From the NCBI GenBank assembly GCA_902627335.1, contig CACOIV010000001.1:1-64000 (forward strand): a stretch of DNA of 64,000 bases. Reading direction: 5' to 3'. The notes below the pieces were generated by a model. It ran no database searches. It worked only from the letters and a program-made list of their open reading frames with translations, and was not told the DNA's origin. Source of the DNA: an uncultured Prochlorococcus sp. Its GTDB lineage: Bacteria; Cyanobacteriota; Cyanobacteriia; PCC-6307; Cyanobiaceae. Below are positions 10,728 through 17,833 of this stretch, piece after piece. The position numbers and the translations under genes were made by a program. Each line of letters starts with the position of its first letter. Position 1 is the stretch's first letter.

Positions 10728-11192
10728 TTAATACCATTGAGGAATTTTTTTGAAATATGCTCCATTTGATTTATTTTCCCTGGATTCAGCCTTCCAGCAA
10801 CATGCCCTACCTCCTTCTGTTTTTTTCAAATATTCATTTGCCCAAATCCAAATCAATTTTGAGGAATATTCCATCCCTACATTTTCCATCACTCTTAAAT
10901 CTAAGGCGCCAAGACTATTTAGTTCATTCCAATGATTTAACAATGGGTCATCTTTATTAATCAAGAATGTATGATCAAAATGATCTCTTAATTTTCTTTC
11001 CAAAGGTTTTAAGCTTGAGAAATCAACTATAAATCCATTATGATCTAATTCTTTTGCCTTAAACCAAAAAGTAAATGCTCTTGAGTATCCATGTATATAT
11101 CTGCAATGACCCTTATGTTGCCATTGTCGGTGAGAGCATGGAAAGTCCTCATAACGTTTAGAACATGAAAAGTGTGAAGAATCATTGGACAT
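10728..11192 (-). CDS. 6-pyruvoyl-tetrahydropterin synthase/QueD-like protein
   Basis: A 154-residue protein with the PTPS/QueD fold pattern: SHRQWQHKGHCRYIHGYS near residues 20-37, FIVDFSSLKPLERKLRDHFDHTFL near 54-77, MENVGMEYSSKLI near 102-114 and the WKAESREN segment near the end. QueD makes 6-carboxytetrahydropterin for queuosine; PTPS makes tetrahydrobiopterin precursors. The expected zinc ligands are three histidines, one in SHR and two in HGH; here the last is Tyr (HGY). Activity is therefore uncertain, and it may be a divergent subfamily with a different role. The gene is divergent from hisIE and convergent with clpB2. folE is 38 kb away. Confidence 0.7.
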   Translation of the reverse strand: MSNDSSHFSCSKRYEDFPCSHRQWQHKGHCRYIHGYSRAFTFWFKAKELDHNGFIVDFSSLKPLERKLRDHFDHTFLINKDDPLLNHWNELNSLGALDLRVMENVGMEYSSKLIWIWANEYLKKTEGGRACCWKAESRENKSNGAYFKKIPQWY

Positions 11193-11254
11193 TATTTTAT
11201 TATCAAGTGAAAGTTAAGAAGATAAATTAGCAAGAACCAAAAACATTGAACGAA

Positions 11255-11911
11255 ATGACAAATTCAACAGATTTTTCTATAAATGATCTTAGCTATAACA
11301 ATGATGGATTGATACCTGCAATCGCGCAAGATTGGTTAGATGGATCAATCCTAATGTTTGCATGGATGAATATGGATTCACTTAAAAAAACTCTTAAAAC
11401 AAAAGAGGTACATTATTGGAGTAGATCGAGATCTGAAATCTGGAGAAAAGGGGCAACAAGTGGTAATATTCAGATCCTTAAAGAAATAAGATTTGATTGC
11501 GATAATGATGCCCTACTTCTATTTATAGAGCAAAAAGGTTCAGGCGCATGCCATACAGGAGAGAGGAGCTGCTTTTTTAATAAAATAAGTGATTTTTCTA
11601 TGAACGAAATAGAGAAAAAAGAAGTTCCATTATCAAATGAATGCTCAGAGTTATTTAATAGACTTTACGACCGAGCAATCTCGCATAAAAAAGAAAGTTA
11701 CACGAATTATTTGTTAACAAAAGGTAGTAATACTATTCTAAAAAAAATTGGCGAAGAGTCTGCTGAATTTATAATGGCTTGTATGAAAAATGATAATTCT
11801 GAAATAGCAAAAGAGGCAGCAGATATTATTTATCATCTTCAAGTAGCTCTTCTTCACAAGGATGTGACGTGGAGAGAAGTGTTAGAAGTTCTCGCCAATA
11901 GAAGAAAATAG
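11255..11911 (+). CDS. hisIE: Phosphoribosyl-AMP cyclohydrolase / phosphoribosyl-ATP diphosphatase
   Basis: A bifunctional histidine biosynthesis enzyme of about 218 residues catalysing steps two and three. The HisI half has the WSRSRSEIWRKGATSGN motif and metal-binding residues in RFDCDNDAL and GACHTGERSCFF. The HisE half (from about residue 120) has the KIGEESAEFIMA motif and the helical AKEAADIIYHLQVALL. The ATG at 11255 is preferred to the TTG 9 bases upstream in the ORF track. hisG is also in this window at 29.5 kb but not linked, as is usual in cyanobacteria. Confidence 0.95.
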   Translation: MTNSTDFSINDLSYNNDGLIPAIAQDWLDGSILMFAWMNMDSLKKTLKTKEVHYWSRSRSEIWRKGATSGNIQILKEIRFDCDNDALLLFIEQKGSGACHTGERSCFFNKISDFSMNEIEKKEVPLSNECSELFNRLYDRAISHKKESYTNYLLTKGSNTILKKIGEESAEFIMACMKNDNSEIAKEAADIIYHLQVALLHKDVTWREVLEVLANRRK

Positions 11912-12062
11912 TTTTGATTTTTGTAGTTTTAATTAAAGACTTTTAGTAAAAAATGAAAATAGACCTCGTTATTTTTATTAATTAAATATTAATTATTTAT
12001 TACATGTATAGCAAATTAACAAATAAACCTTAAGTTAAAAGTATTCAATTATGGTATAAATC

Positions 12063-12986
12063 GTGAGTTCATTAAGCGATTTTTTAGGAGAAATTGGACG
12101 TCATCAACTTTTGACTCCTGAAAAGGAACTCACCATGGGCAGAAAAGTCCAAGAGATGGTTGTTCTTATAAATCGATGTCAATCTGCAGGAGGTAAAGGA
12201 CCTGCATGTGAATATTCAGATCTTGAAAAAAAGACGATCCGAACTGGAGAGCAAGCAAAAAATGCTATGATAACTGCCAATTTAAGACTTGTAGTAAATT
12301 TAGCGAAGAGATACCAGGGGAAAGGTCTTGAATTATTAGATCTTATACAAGAGGGTACTTTAGGTTTAACAAGAGCTGTCGAAAAGTATGATCCTTCTAG
12401 AGGCCATAGATTCTCTACTTACGCATATTGGTGGATAAGGCAAGGTCTAAATAGGGCTTTATCAACCCAAAGCAGGACTATCAGAATTCCAGTAAATATA
12501 AATGAAAAACTAACCAAATTAAGATCAGCTAAATCCAAATTAATGCAGATTAAAGGTTTCCCTCCATCAACTCTTGAATTAGCTGATGAGTTGAATATCT
12601 CAAAAGAAGAAGTTGATGAATTACTTTCGTGTGAATTGAGAAGTATCACAGTAAGTCTTCAAGGAACAGTTAAATCGAAATCTGACCCTTCAGAATTAGT
12701 TGATATTCTTCCTAGTGAACAAACTCCTCCTATGGAATTAGCTGAACTTGCTGAAAGAACAGATTCAGCCTGGAAATTACTCGACAAAGCAAATCTTACA
12801 GAAAAAGAGAGAAAAATAGTTAGCCTCAGATTCGGACTAGATGGTTCAAATGAATGGAGAACACTTGCTGAAGTAGCTAGACACATGAGTTGTAGTAGAG
12901 AATATTGCAGACAAGTCGTGCAAAGGGCTCTTAGAAAACTGAGAAAGGCAGGAATTCAAAATGGTTTAGTTGACAGCATTAATTGA
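12063..12986 (+). CDS. Group 2 (type II) sigma-70 family sigma factor
   Basis: A 307-residue primary-like but non-essential-type sigma factor. Region 1.2 (FLGEIGRHQLLTPEKEL) is at the N-terminus, with region 2 containing NLRLVVNLAKRYQGKGLELLDLIQEG and the -10 recognition helix STYAYWWIRQ. Region 3 (STLELADELNISKEEV) and region 4 with the helix-turn-helix TLAEVARHMSCSREYCRQV follow. Region 1.1 is absent, as in group 2 factors. An insertion of about 25 residues between 1.2 and 2 (QSAGGKGPACEYSDLEK) is typical of cyanobacterial members. The start is GTG, preceded by a 150-base AT-rich gap that probably holds its promoter. It would change promoter choice under stress or diel conditions. Confidence 0.92.
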   Translation: MSSLSDFLGEIGRHQLLTPEKELTMGRKVQEMVVLINRCQSAGGKGPACEYSDLEKKTIRTGEQAKNAMITANLRLVVNLAKRYQGKGLELLDLIQEGTLGLTRAVEKYDPSRGHRFSTYAYWWIRQGLNRALSTQSRTIRIPVNINEKLTKLRSAKSKLMQIKGFPPSTLELADELNISKEEVDELLSCELRSITVSLQGTVKSKSDPSELVDILPSEQTPPMELAELAERTDSAWKLLDKANLTEKERKIVSLRFGLDGSNEWRTLAEVARHMSCSREYCRQVVQRALRKLRKAGIQNGLVDSIN

Positions 12987-13023
12987 ATTTATAGCTTTAA
13001 TTAATTTTTAAATCTCAATTTTC

Positions 13024-13392
13024 ATGGATCATAATCATTACAAAAATGATAAAAAAGTATATGAAGCAGAGGTAATTGAAAGCTCAATATTAGATTCGAA
13101 TGTAATTTTAAAAATACTTTCTAAAGCAGGTAGAACTATTGCAAAGCCAGCATTAGAAGTATTAGAGATGGCTTTAGATCCTTTGACCCCTACTCAAGTA
13201 AGGATATCTTTAGTGGCCGCCTTAGCTTATCTTATTATGCCTTTCGACCTATTCCCTGACTTCATGCCCGTACTTGGATTTAGTGATGATTTTGTTGCAT
13301 TAACAGCTGTCTTAAGTATTTGGAGTAAACATATGACACCATCTATAAGAATGAGAGCCGCTAAAAAACTTGATAGACTATTCCCCTTTTAA
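13024..13392 (+). CDS. YkvA-family (DUF1232) protein
   Basis: A 122-residue protein with the DUF1232 core AYLIMPFDLFPDFMPVLGFSDD at about residues 67-88, which matches the family pattern YxxxPxDLIPDFIPxxGxxDD. A hydrophobic helix before and after the core suggests membrane association. The family has no settled biochemical role. It is 37 bases after the sigma factor and 2 bases before the next gene, so the three may form one transcript. Confidence 0.8.
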   Translation: MDHNHYKNDKKVYEAEVIESSILDSNVILKILSKAGRTIAKPALEVLEMALDPLTPTQVRISLVAALAYLIMPFDLFPDFMPVLGFSDDFVALTAVLSIWSKHMTPSIRMRAAKKLDRLFPF

Positions 13393-13394
13393 TT

Positions 13395-13754
13395 ATGAAA
13401 AAATTCTCTGAAGAAGATGAAAAAGCAATAATGATTTTTATCAAAGATTGGCTTAAAATTCACGGTTATAGTCAAAAAGACTTTGCCTTAAAACTAAATA
13501 TTACTTCTAGTAGATCTTCAGAGATTCTAAAAAAGATAAAAGACCTATATAAAAGAGGGGGCATATACAATATTGCTCATAAGCTAATTAAAATCGAACA
13601 ATCGTGGTTAGATAATGAAATTCATAATGAAAATCATAATGAAAATCATTGTGAAACTATTAAAGAAAATAAACCGTATAGCCAATTAGATATTGACTAT
13701 AAAGTTGATATAGATACTTTAGTTGAGAGGATGGAAAAAGATCATCAACTTTAG
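13395..13754 (+). CDS. Small helix-turn-helix-like protein with NENH repeats
   Basis: A 119-residue protein. Residues 5-40 (FIKDWLKIHGYSQKDFALKLNITSSRSSEIL) look like an XRE/Cro-type helix-turn-helix, with GYSQKDFALKLNI as helix 2-turn-helix 3. A low-complexity segment follows around residues 76-86 (EIHNENHNENH), encoded by a 12-base tandem repeat (cataatgaaaat). The acidic C-terminus has no recognised domain. It could be a transcription factor working with the sigma factor upstream, but that is inference from position. It starts 2 bases after the DUF1232 stop. Confidence 0.6.
   Translation: MKKFSEEDEKAIMIFIKDWLKIHGYSQKDFALKLNITSSRSSEILKKIKDLYKRGGIYNIAHKLIKIEQSWLDNEIHNENHNENHCETIKENKPYSQLDIDYKVDIDTLVERMEKDHQL
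13623..13658 (+). repeat. 12-bp tandem repeat in the HTH-like gene
   Basis: Two perfect copies of cataatgaaaat are followed by a third degenerate copy (cattgtgaaact). The repeat is in frame and encodes His-Asn-Glu-Asn, giving the NENH low-complexity stretch. Unit length is a multiple of three, so copy-number change would keep the frame. Confidence 0.85.
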
Positions 13755-13932
13755 AAAAATGATTTTGAGCTTACTCTTCAAAAGAATTATTTAAGTTAAA
13801 TAATTAATATTTAATAATTTAACTTAAGGATAATTTATTTATCAGAAAGATAATGAAAATTAAACTTTATAACGCAGAATTTAGTAAAATAATTTATTAA
13901 ATTAAATATTATATTTTTCTACAAAATATATA
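13755..13932. other. AT-rich intergenic gap between convergent genes
   Basis: This 178-base gap lies between the HTH-like gene and the convergent YCII-like gene. It holds AT-rich imperfect palindromes (for example ttaagttaaataatta..taatttaactta) that could act as a bidirectional terminator. I see no coding sequence or RNA gene in it. Confidence 0.35.
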
Positions 13933-14202
13933 TTAAAATGCTTGAATCCAAGGATATATATCATATTTAATCCATATTCCTTTCTCCCAATATATATCTT
14001 TTTCAATTAAAATACCTACATCATTTTCACAATGAGCATTAAATATTCCAAAGAAATATTTTGTACATTTTGTTGGCCCCAAAGTAATTAATATATTCTT
14101 TTCTTTCAAAATTGAAAGTCTACTTAAATGTTTATTTCTAAATAATTCTCGTTTCTTAATTACATCATCGCAATATTTTCCAAACACTAAAAATTTTTCC
14201 AT
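13933..14202 (-). CDS. YCII-related (YciI-like) small protein
   Basis: An 89-residue protein with the ferredoxin-like YCII pattern: an N-terminal strand with FLVFGKYCDD, then RNKHLSRLSILKEKNILITLGPT (the conserved H-L-x-x-L helix), and a C-terminal IYWEKGIWIKYDIYPW segment resembling the usual DPY..AG..... ending. The catalytic-type His of the family is present in NKHLS. Members are proposed dehydratase- or oxygenase-like enzymes, but the role here is unknown. It is convergent with the HTH-like gene and divergent from cyAbrB. Confidence 0.6.
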   Translation of the reverse strand: MEKFLVFGKYCDDVIKKRELFRNKHLSRLSILKEKNILITLGPTKCTKYFFGIFNAHCENDVGILIEKDIYWEKGIWIKYDIYPWIQAF

Positions 14203-14299
14203 CTTTAAAGATAACTAATTGAATAAATACATATTTAATAATTGCATAATTTACATACTAATTGCTATGTTATTCAAGGAGATGTTTAAATTCTTTATT

Positions 14300-14662
14300 A
14301 TGCTGACTGGTAGTGAATTAATCGCAAAAACTAAGGAACTTAAGGATGTTACTGAAACGGAAAAAGTTCGTGCTTGTGGATATGTAACCACTTCAAAAAA
14401 TGGTAAGGAAAGATGTAATTTCAATGCTTATTACAAAGCTATTGCTATGGCGCAAGGTTATAAAAGTAGTGGAGATGGCGACAAAAATGCAATTGGCAAA
14501 GGAGGAAGGAAATTAAGTTATATAGCTACTGTTCAAGGGAATGGAAACCTTTTAATAGGCAAGGCATATACAGCCATTCTTGATTTAAAAGCTGGAGATG
14601 AATTTGAAATTAAGCTTGGAAGGAAGCAAATTAAATTATTACCAACTAGCGAATCAGAATAA
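14300..14662 (+). CDS. cyAbrB-type transcriptional regulator
   Basis: A cyanobacterial AbrB-family DNA-binding protein of about 120 residues when started at the ATG at 14300 (MLTGSELIAKTKEL). The ORF-track start adds a 27-residue hydrophobic leader not found in the family, so I reject it. The motifs VRACGYVTTSKNGKERCNF, IGKGGRKLSYIATVQGNGNLLIGKAY and LDLKAGDEFEIKLGRKQIKL are the standard cyAbrB signature. These proteins are abundant nucleoid-associated regulators of carbon and nitrogen metabolism. Confidence 0.92.
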   Translation: MLTGSELIAKTKELKDVTETEKVRACGYVTTSKNGKERCNFNAYYKAIAMAQGYKSSGDGDKNAIGKGGRKLSYIATVQGNGNLLIGKAYTAILDLKAGDEFEIKLGRKQIKLLPTSESE

Positions 14663-14790
14663 AAGTTTTTTAGTTTTAAAATGTTTAGAATATTAATTTT
14701 TTTATTTTTCAAAATTAATAATTAATAAATTAATCTACATTTTACTTTCTCTAAATCAGACAAAGAAAATGGATTTATAAATCAAATCAC

Positions 14791-15633
14791 TTATTCATCT
14801 GCTGCTAATCTCAATTCTTTGCAAAATCGTCCAATCTCTTTAACAATTAATTCCCTATCGCTTTCATAGATTCTTTTCACAAAGGCACTTCCTACGATAA
14901 CTCCATCTGCTCCCCATTTTTTTACTTTTTGTACATGCTTAGGTAATGATATCCCGAATCCAACTGCAATAGGATTGGTACTAATATTTTTCAATTTTGT
15001 AATAAGATTTTCAACCCGATTCTCTATATTATTTCTTTCTCCAGTAACCCCAGTCACACTTACTAAATAAATAAAACCCTTAGATTTTTCTGAGATGCTT
15101 TTCATCCTAGGGAATGGCGTTGTGGGTGCAACTAATAAAATTAAATCTAGATCATATTGTTTAGCGATCTCTGAAAATTCTGTTGCCTCCTCTAACGGTA
15201 GATCAGGTATTATTAAGCCTGAGACTCCAGCTTTAGCTGCTCTTTCACAGAAATCCCTAAATCCAAAATTTAATAAGGGATTAAAGTAAGTGAATAAGAT
15301 AATAGGTATCTTTAATTTATTTTTTAAATTTGTTAGCAAATTTAAAACTTTTGAGGGAGAAGTTCCTCCACTTAAAGAGCGTGAAGCGGCTAATTGGATT
15401 ATTGGCCCATCAGCTAAAGGATCGCTGTAAGGTATACCTAATTCAATTAAATCAGCTCCTTGATCTTGTAATGCTAATAAAATTTCCGAAGTCAATTCTA
15501 GACTAGGATCACCAGCCATCAAAAAAGGCATTAAAGCTAAGCGTTTTTTTGTTCTTAGTTCATCAAATTTATTATTTATTAGAGACAAATCTAAAAGAGA
15601 GTAATTATCATAACTATTCTGCCATAAAATCAA
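14791..15633 (-). CDS. trpA: Tryptophan synthase alpha chain
   Basis: A 280-residue enzyme that splits indole-3-glycerol phosphate to indole and glyceraldehyde-3-phosphate. The conserved [11 protein letters not shown], the catalytic Glu in [27 protein letters not shown] and the phosphate-binding [11 protein letters not shown] and GVIVGSAFV motifs are all present. The N-terminal 22 residues before [14 protein letters not shown] are longer than in E. coli, so the true start could be further in, but no closer Met is available. It is the last gene of the ndhL-DUF3007-trpA operon. trpF is elsewhere in this window. Confidence 0.96.
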   Translation of the reverse strand: MILWQNSYDNYSLLDLSLINNKFDELRTKKRLALMPFLMAGDPSLELTSEILLALQDQGADLIELGIPYSDPLADGPIIQLAASRSLSGGTSPSKVLNLLTNLKNKLKIPIILFTYFNPLLNFGFRDFCERAAKAGVSGLIIPDLPLEEATEFSEIAKQYDLDLILLVAPTTPFPRMKSISEKSKGFIYLVSVTGVTGERNNIENRVENLITKLKNISTNPIAVGFGISLPKHVQKVKKWGADGVIVGSAFVKRIYESDRELIVKEIGRFCKELRLAADE

Positions 15634-15662
15634 ATATTAAAAATAAGTAACCTAAAATTTTA

Positions 15663-15980
15663 TTATTTTTCCTCTATCTCCTCAAGTAATTTTTCTTGCT
15701 CTTCAGAGGAAAGCAAATTAAATTTACTTTTTAATTTTTCATCAATAATTTTTTCATATTTAGCTCGATATCGTTTTCGCTGTTCCATAAAAGTCATATT
15801 GCCAGTTATGACCCTTAGGATATAAGACATTACCCATAAAAAAACTATTGATATTAATAATATGTTTGAGATTGAACTAGTTGTTAATTCGGTATAACCA
15901 ATTAATGGGAGCACCTTTAGGCTAAAAAAGCCAATTAAAGCAAATAAAAAACCAAACTGTATAACTTTTCCTTTAGTCAA
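15663..15980 (-). CDS. DUF3007 membrane protein
   Basis: A 105-residue protein with two transmembrane helices (IQFGFLFALIGFFSLKVL and ISNILLISIVFLWVMSYI) and a C-terminal charged tail (MEQRKRYRAKYEKIIDEKL..EEQEKLLEEIEE). The pattern, including the tail with QRKxYxxxY, matches DUF3007 of cyanobacteria. Function is unknown. It is only 5 bases from the ndhL stop, so the three genes ndhL-DUF3007-trpA are probably one transcript. Confidence 0.8.
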   Translation of the reverse strand: MTKGKVIQFGFLFALIGFFSLKVLPLIGYTELTTSSISNILLISIVFLWVMSYILRVITGNMTFMEQRKRYRAKYEKIIDEKLKSKFNLLSSEEQEKLLEEIEEK

Positions 15981-15985
15981 TTTAA

Positions 15986-16219
15986 TTACCTTTGCTTATC
16001 TCCATTTAATCGAAGATTTAAAAATGGTGAAAATAGAATTAAACCTGGAAAAAAGAGGAAAACTAAACCATATATTCCCAACCTTTCAAATTTACCCATA
16101 ATATTCCAACGGTTATTCATCCAATAAAATAAAGATAATGGAACGACAACTAAATAAAGAGTTAATATACTGGCATAAGCAGCAATAGTTAATATCGGAC
16201 TATTAAAAAAATTTTCCAT
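15986..16219 (-). CDS. ndhL: NAD(P)H-quinone oxidoreductase subunit L
   Basis: A 77-residue NdhL subunit of the cyanobacterial NDH-1 complex, which feeds electrons into the plastoquinone pool for respiration and cyclic flow. Two hydrophobic helices ([30 protein letters not shown] and [24 protein letters not shown]) match the family layout, and the WMNNRW and [14 protein letters not shown] motifs are diagnostic. It is first in a minus-strand operon just downstream of tRNA-Leu. Confidence 0.93.
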   Translation of the reverse strand: MENFFNSPILTIAAYASILTLYLVVVPLSLFYWMNNRWNIMGKFERLGIYGLVFLFFPGLILFSPFLNLRLNGDKQR

Positions 16220-16306
16220 TTCAAGAGCTACTAAAGCCTATTCTTTACTAAATATAACTGCTTAGATAAAATATCGTCATTTCTCATAAAACAATCTTAA
16301 GAAATA

Positions 16307-16392
16307 TGGGAGTGGAGGGACTTGAACCCTCACGAGCTAAATCGCTCGACGGATTTTAAGTCCGGCGCGTCTACCAATTCCGCCACACTCCC
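16307..16392 (-). tRNA. trnL-UAA: tRNA-Leu (UAA anticodon), intact
   Basis: The reverse complement folds as a complete class II tRNA of 86 bases: acceptor GGGAGTG/CACTCCC with discriminator A, D-arm with GGTAGACGCG, anticodon loop CTTAAAA giving anticodon TAA, a long variable arm (GAGCGATTTAGCTC), and T-arm GGGTTCAAGTCCC. No CCA is encoded. The gene is contiguous, so it lacks the group I intron often found in cyanobacterial tRNA-Leu(UAA). Its 5' half recurs twice downstream (39 bases exact), which marks it as an integration site. Confidence 0.97.
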
Positions 16393-16468
16393 AACAGGAA
16401 TTTGCGCTCTTTAAGCGTAGCGAAAAGTATTAAATTTAACCATGAAAAATTTGAATATTTACACTTTT
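16354..16468. repeat. Left direct repeat: tRNA-Leu 5' half plus promoter flank
   Basis: The 39-base tRNA 5' half (ttttaagtcc..cactccc on this strand) and the following 76 bases (aacaggaatttgcgctcttt...acactttt) are repeated at 19279-19393 with only two substitutions. Displacement between the copies is 2,925 bases. This is the att-like left boundary; recombination between the copies would remove both cassettes and leave one intact tRNA. Confidence 0.9.
16429..16457 (-). promoter_or_regulatory. Possible tRNA-Leu promoter
   Basis: On the minus strand a TTTAAT -10-like hexamer (5 of 6 to TATAAT) lies 37 bases before the tRNA 5' end, with a weak TATTCA at the -35 distance (17-base spacer). The same block is present in the right repeat near 19354-19382, so the truncated tRNA half there may keep a promoter. 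Confidence 0.35.
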
Positions 16469-16556
16469 CTGGAACCATTTAGACGCATTAGATAATTTTA
16501 TAAGAAATTTGCAAATTTTTAAATACTTAATAAGTTAGAAGAAATGCATTATTTTC

Positions 16557-17540
16557 ATGAAAAATTCTTTTTTCTCGATAACTATTTTAAGTTTTGGGAT
16601 TTTAAATTTATTCTGTGCCGCAAAAGCTGATTGGACTCACTGGGGATTCGAGGGTGGAGGAAATAAAGCTACTGAACTTTGGTTTATTAATAAAGAGACA
16701 AATCAGAGATCATTAATAACTACAGATTGCGATCTTGTAGCTGATGGTAATGGAGGCACTGAGTGCGCTGATTGGAATGGTCTTTCATTTGATGAGAGTA
16801 TTGGTAAACTAGTCATCGAAAAAAGAAATAAGTTTTTCTCTTACGATGTAACAAATGACTCTTGGGAAAATTATGATAATTCTTGGAAGTCTCCTTATGA
16901 TGCCGTTTTAAAAATCCCACTTATATATAGGGATGAGAATACTGGAATAACAAAACTTGGACAAAACTCTTTAAATTTCCAAGAGAAACAGAATGAACTT
17001 GACTTATGGGGTACAAATTTAACTGGTGATAAAGTCCCCATAAACGTAACAAGTGGATTACTAATTAAAGGAAGAGATGTAGAACAATCAATAAATAATG
17101 TAGGTGCTTTAAGTGCAGCATTGACTGGTTTGCCAACCATTCCCACAGAGACTAAGCTTGCGTGTGGTTTAGGTTCAGGAACTCACGGAGGAGATTTTGC
17201 ATTTTCAGGTGGTTGTGCTTCTAAAGTCAATGAAAAACTTTCCTTCAATTATGCGGCTGCAATTACTATGCCCGGACAAGAATATGCAGGCGATTTTGAA
17301 GATAAATTTTCTGCAAGAGCAGGGTTTGTATGGAAATTAGGAAAGTCCACAAAACCTTCGCAGATTAGTCTTAAAGAGAAAAAGGAATTAGAAGAAAGAA
17401 TCAAAATACTCGAAGTTAAAAATGAAAAAGTAATTTCTCAAAATCAATCACTTTTAGCAAGATTAGAAAAATTAGAAAATATTGCTTTTGATTTACAGAA
17501 AAACAAAGATTTTAGTTTATCAAAATCGACTTCAGAATAA
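16557..17540 (+). CDS. YadA-like anchor protein with C-terminal coiled coil
   Basis: A 327-residue exported protein carried in the first cassette. A signal peptide (MKNSFFSITILSFGILNLFCAAKA) precedes a ~150-residue N-terminal domain of unknown type with three Cys (TTDCDL, GTECAD). Residues about 175-262 (INNVGALSAALTGLP..KLACGLGSGTHGGDFAFSGGCASKV..FSARAGFVWKLG) match the four-strand membrane anchor of trimeric YadA-type autotransporters, including the GLP turn and the terminal GxxWK-type strand. In YadA the anchor is the C-terminus; here about 65 more residues follow, with a predicted coiled coil (LKEKKELEERIKILEVKNEKV). It may be a trimeric outer-membrane protein that alters the cell surface. 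Topology is inference. Confidence 0.7.
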   Translation: MKNSFFSITILSFGILNLFCAAKADWTHWGFEGGGNKATELWFINKETNQRSLITTDCDLVADGNGGTECADWNGLSFDESIGKLVIEKRNKFFSYDVTNDSWENYDNSWKSPYDAVLKIPLIYRDENTGITKLGQNSLNFQEKQNELDLWGTNLTGDKVPINVTSGLLIKGRDVEQSINNVGALSAALTGLPTIPTETKLACGLGSGTHGGDFAFSGGCASKVNEKLSFNYAAAITMPGQEYAGDFEDKFSARAGFVWKLGKSTKPSQISLKEKKELEERIKILEVKNEKVISQNQSLLARLEKLENIAFDLQKNKDFSLSKSTSE

Positions 17541-17570
17541 AAATATTCCTTTATTTTGATTCTTAATTCC

Positions 17571-17730
17571 CGCTAGATATATGTTGGATATTTGTCCTTA
17601 AGTAGACAGGTTATAAATTAATAGAGCGACTGGCTTTTAACCATTGGCTATACAGTACTGTTCGCTAGTGTATAGATTATTTGTTGTCTTTTAAGTCCGG
17701 CGCGTCTACCAATTCCGCCACACTCCCAAC
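17571..17730. repeat. Cassette-end repeat, copy 1, with tRNA-Leu 5' half
   Basis: A 160-base block starting cgctagatatatgttggat and ending with the tRNA 5' half and caac. It matches the block at 19160-19320 over its whole length with scattered differences. The last 39 tRNA bases (17689-17727) are identical. Internal features are a second cgctag (gttcgctagtgtata) and a degenerate hairpin around gcgactggcttttaaccattggc. No ORF spans it. It is probably the att arm of the element and may be transcribed as an RNA starting with the tRNA half. Confidence 0.85.
17689..17727 (-). pseudogene. Truncated tRNA-Leu(UAA), 5' half, copy 1
   Basis: Thirty-nine bases identical to the tRNA-Leu 5' half, from the first base through the anticodon loop. 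The 3' half (anticodon 3' strand, variable arm, T-arm, acceptor 3' strand) is missing, so it cannot form a tRNA. The upstream flank on the minus strand (after cactcccaac) differs from the other two copies and contains a TTGTTA-16-TAGAAT promoter-like pair. Confidence 0.9.
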
Positions 17731-17833
17731 GGATGTAGACCTATTGATTCTAACAAACGCGCTTAACATAACAATAAATACGTCATAAAATTCTAGTAAA
17801 TCAGTACCGTTGGACACGCTAGATAATTAAAAA

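Larger units (their letters stand above)
17541..17833. other. Intercassette gap
   Basis: This 293-base stretch holds the end repeat of cassette 1, the tRNA half and about 100 bases of flank (ggatgtagacctattgattc...). The flank is unlike the native tRNA-Leu upstream sequence. No coding sequence is visible. Confidence 0.7.

Noticed and set aside
14219-14299. Longer start of the cyAbrB gene
   Set aside because: The extra 27 residues are hydrophobic and unlike any cyAbrB N-terminus; MLTGSELIAK at 14300 is the family start.
17689-17727. Second and third functional tRNA-Leu genes
   Set aside because: Only the 5' half is present at this site and at 19279-19317; the anticodon 3' strand, variable arm and T-arm are missing.
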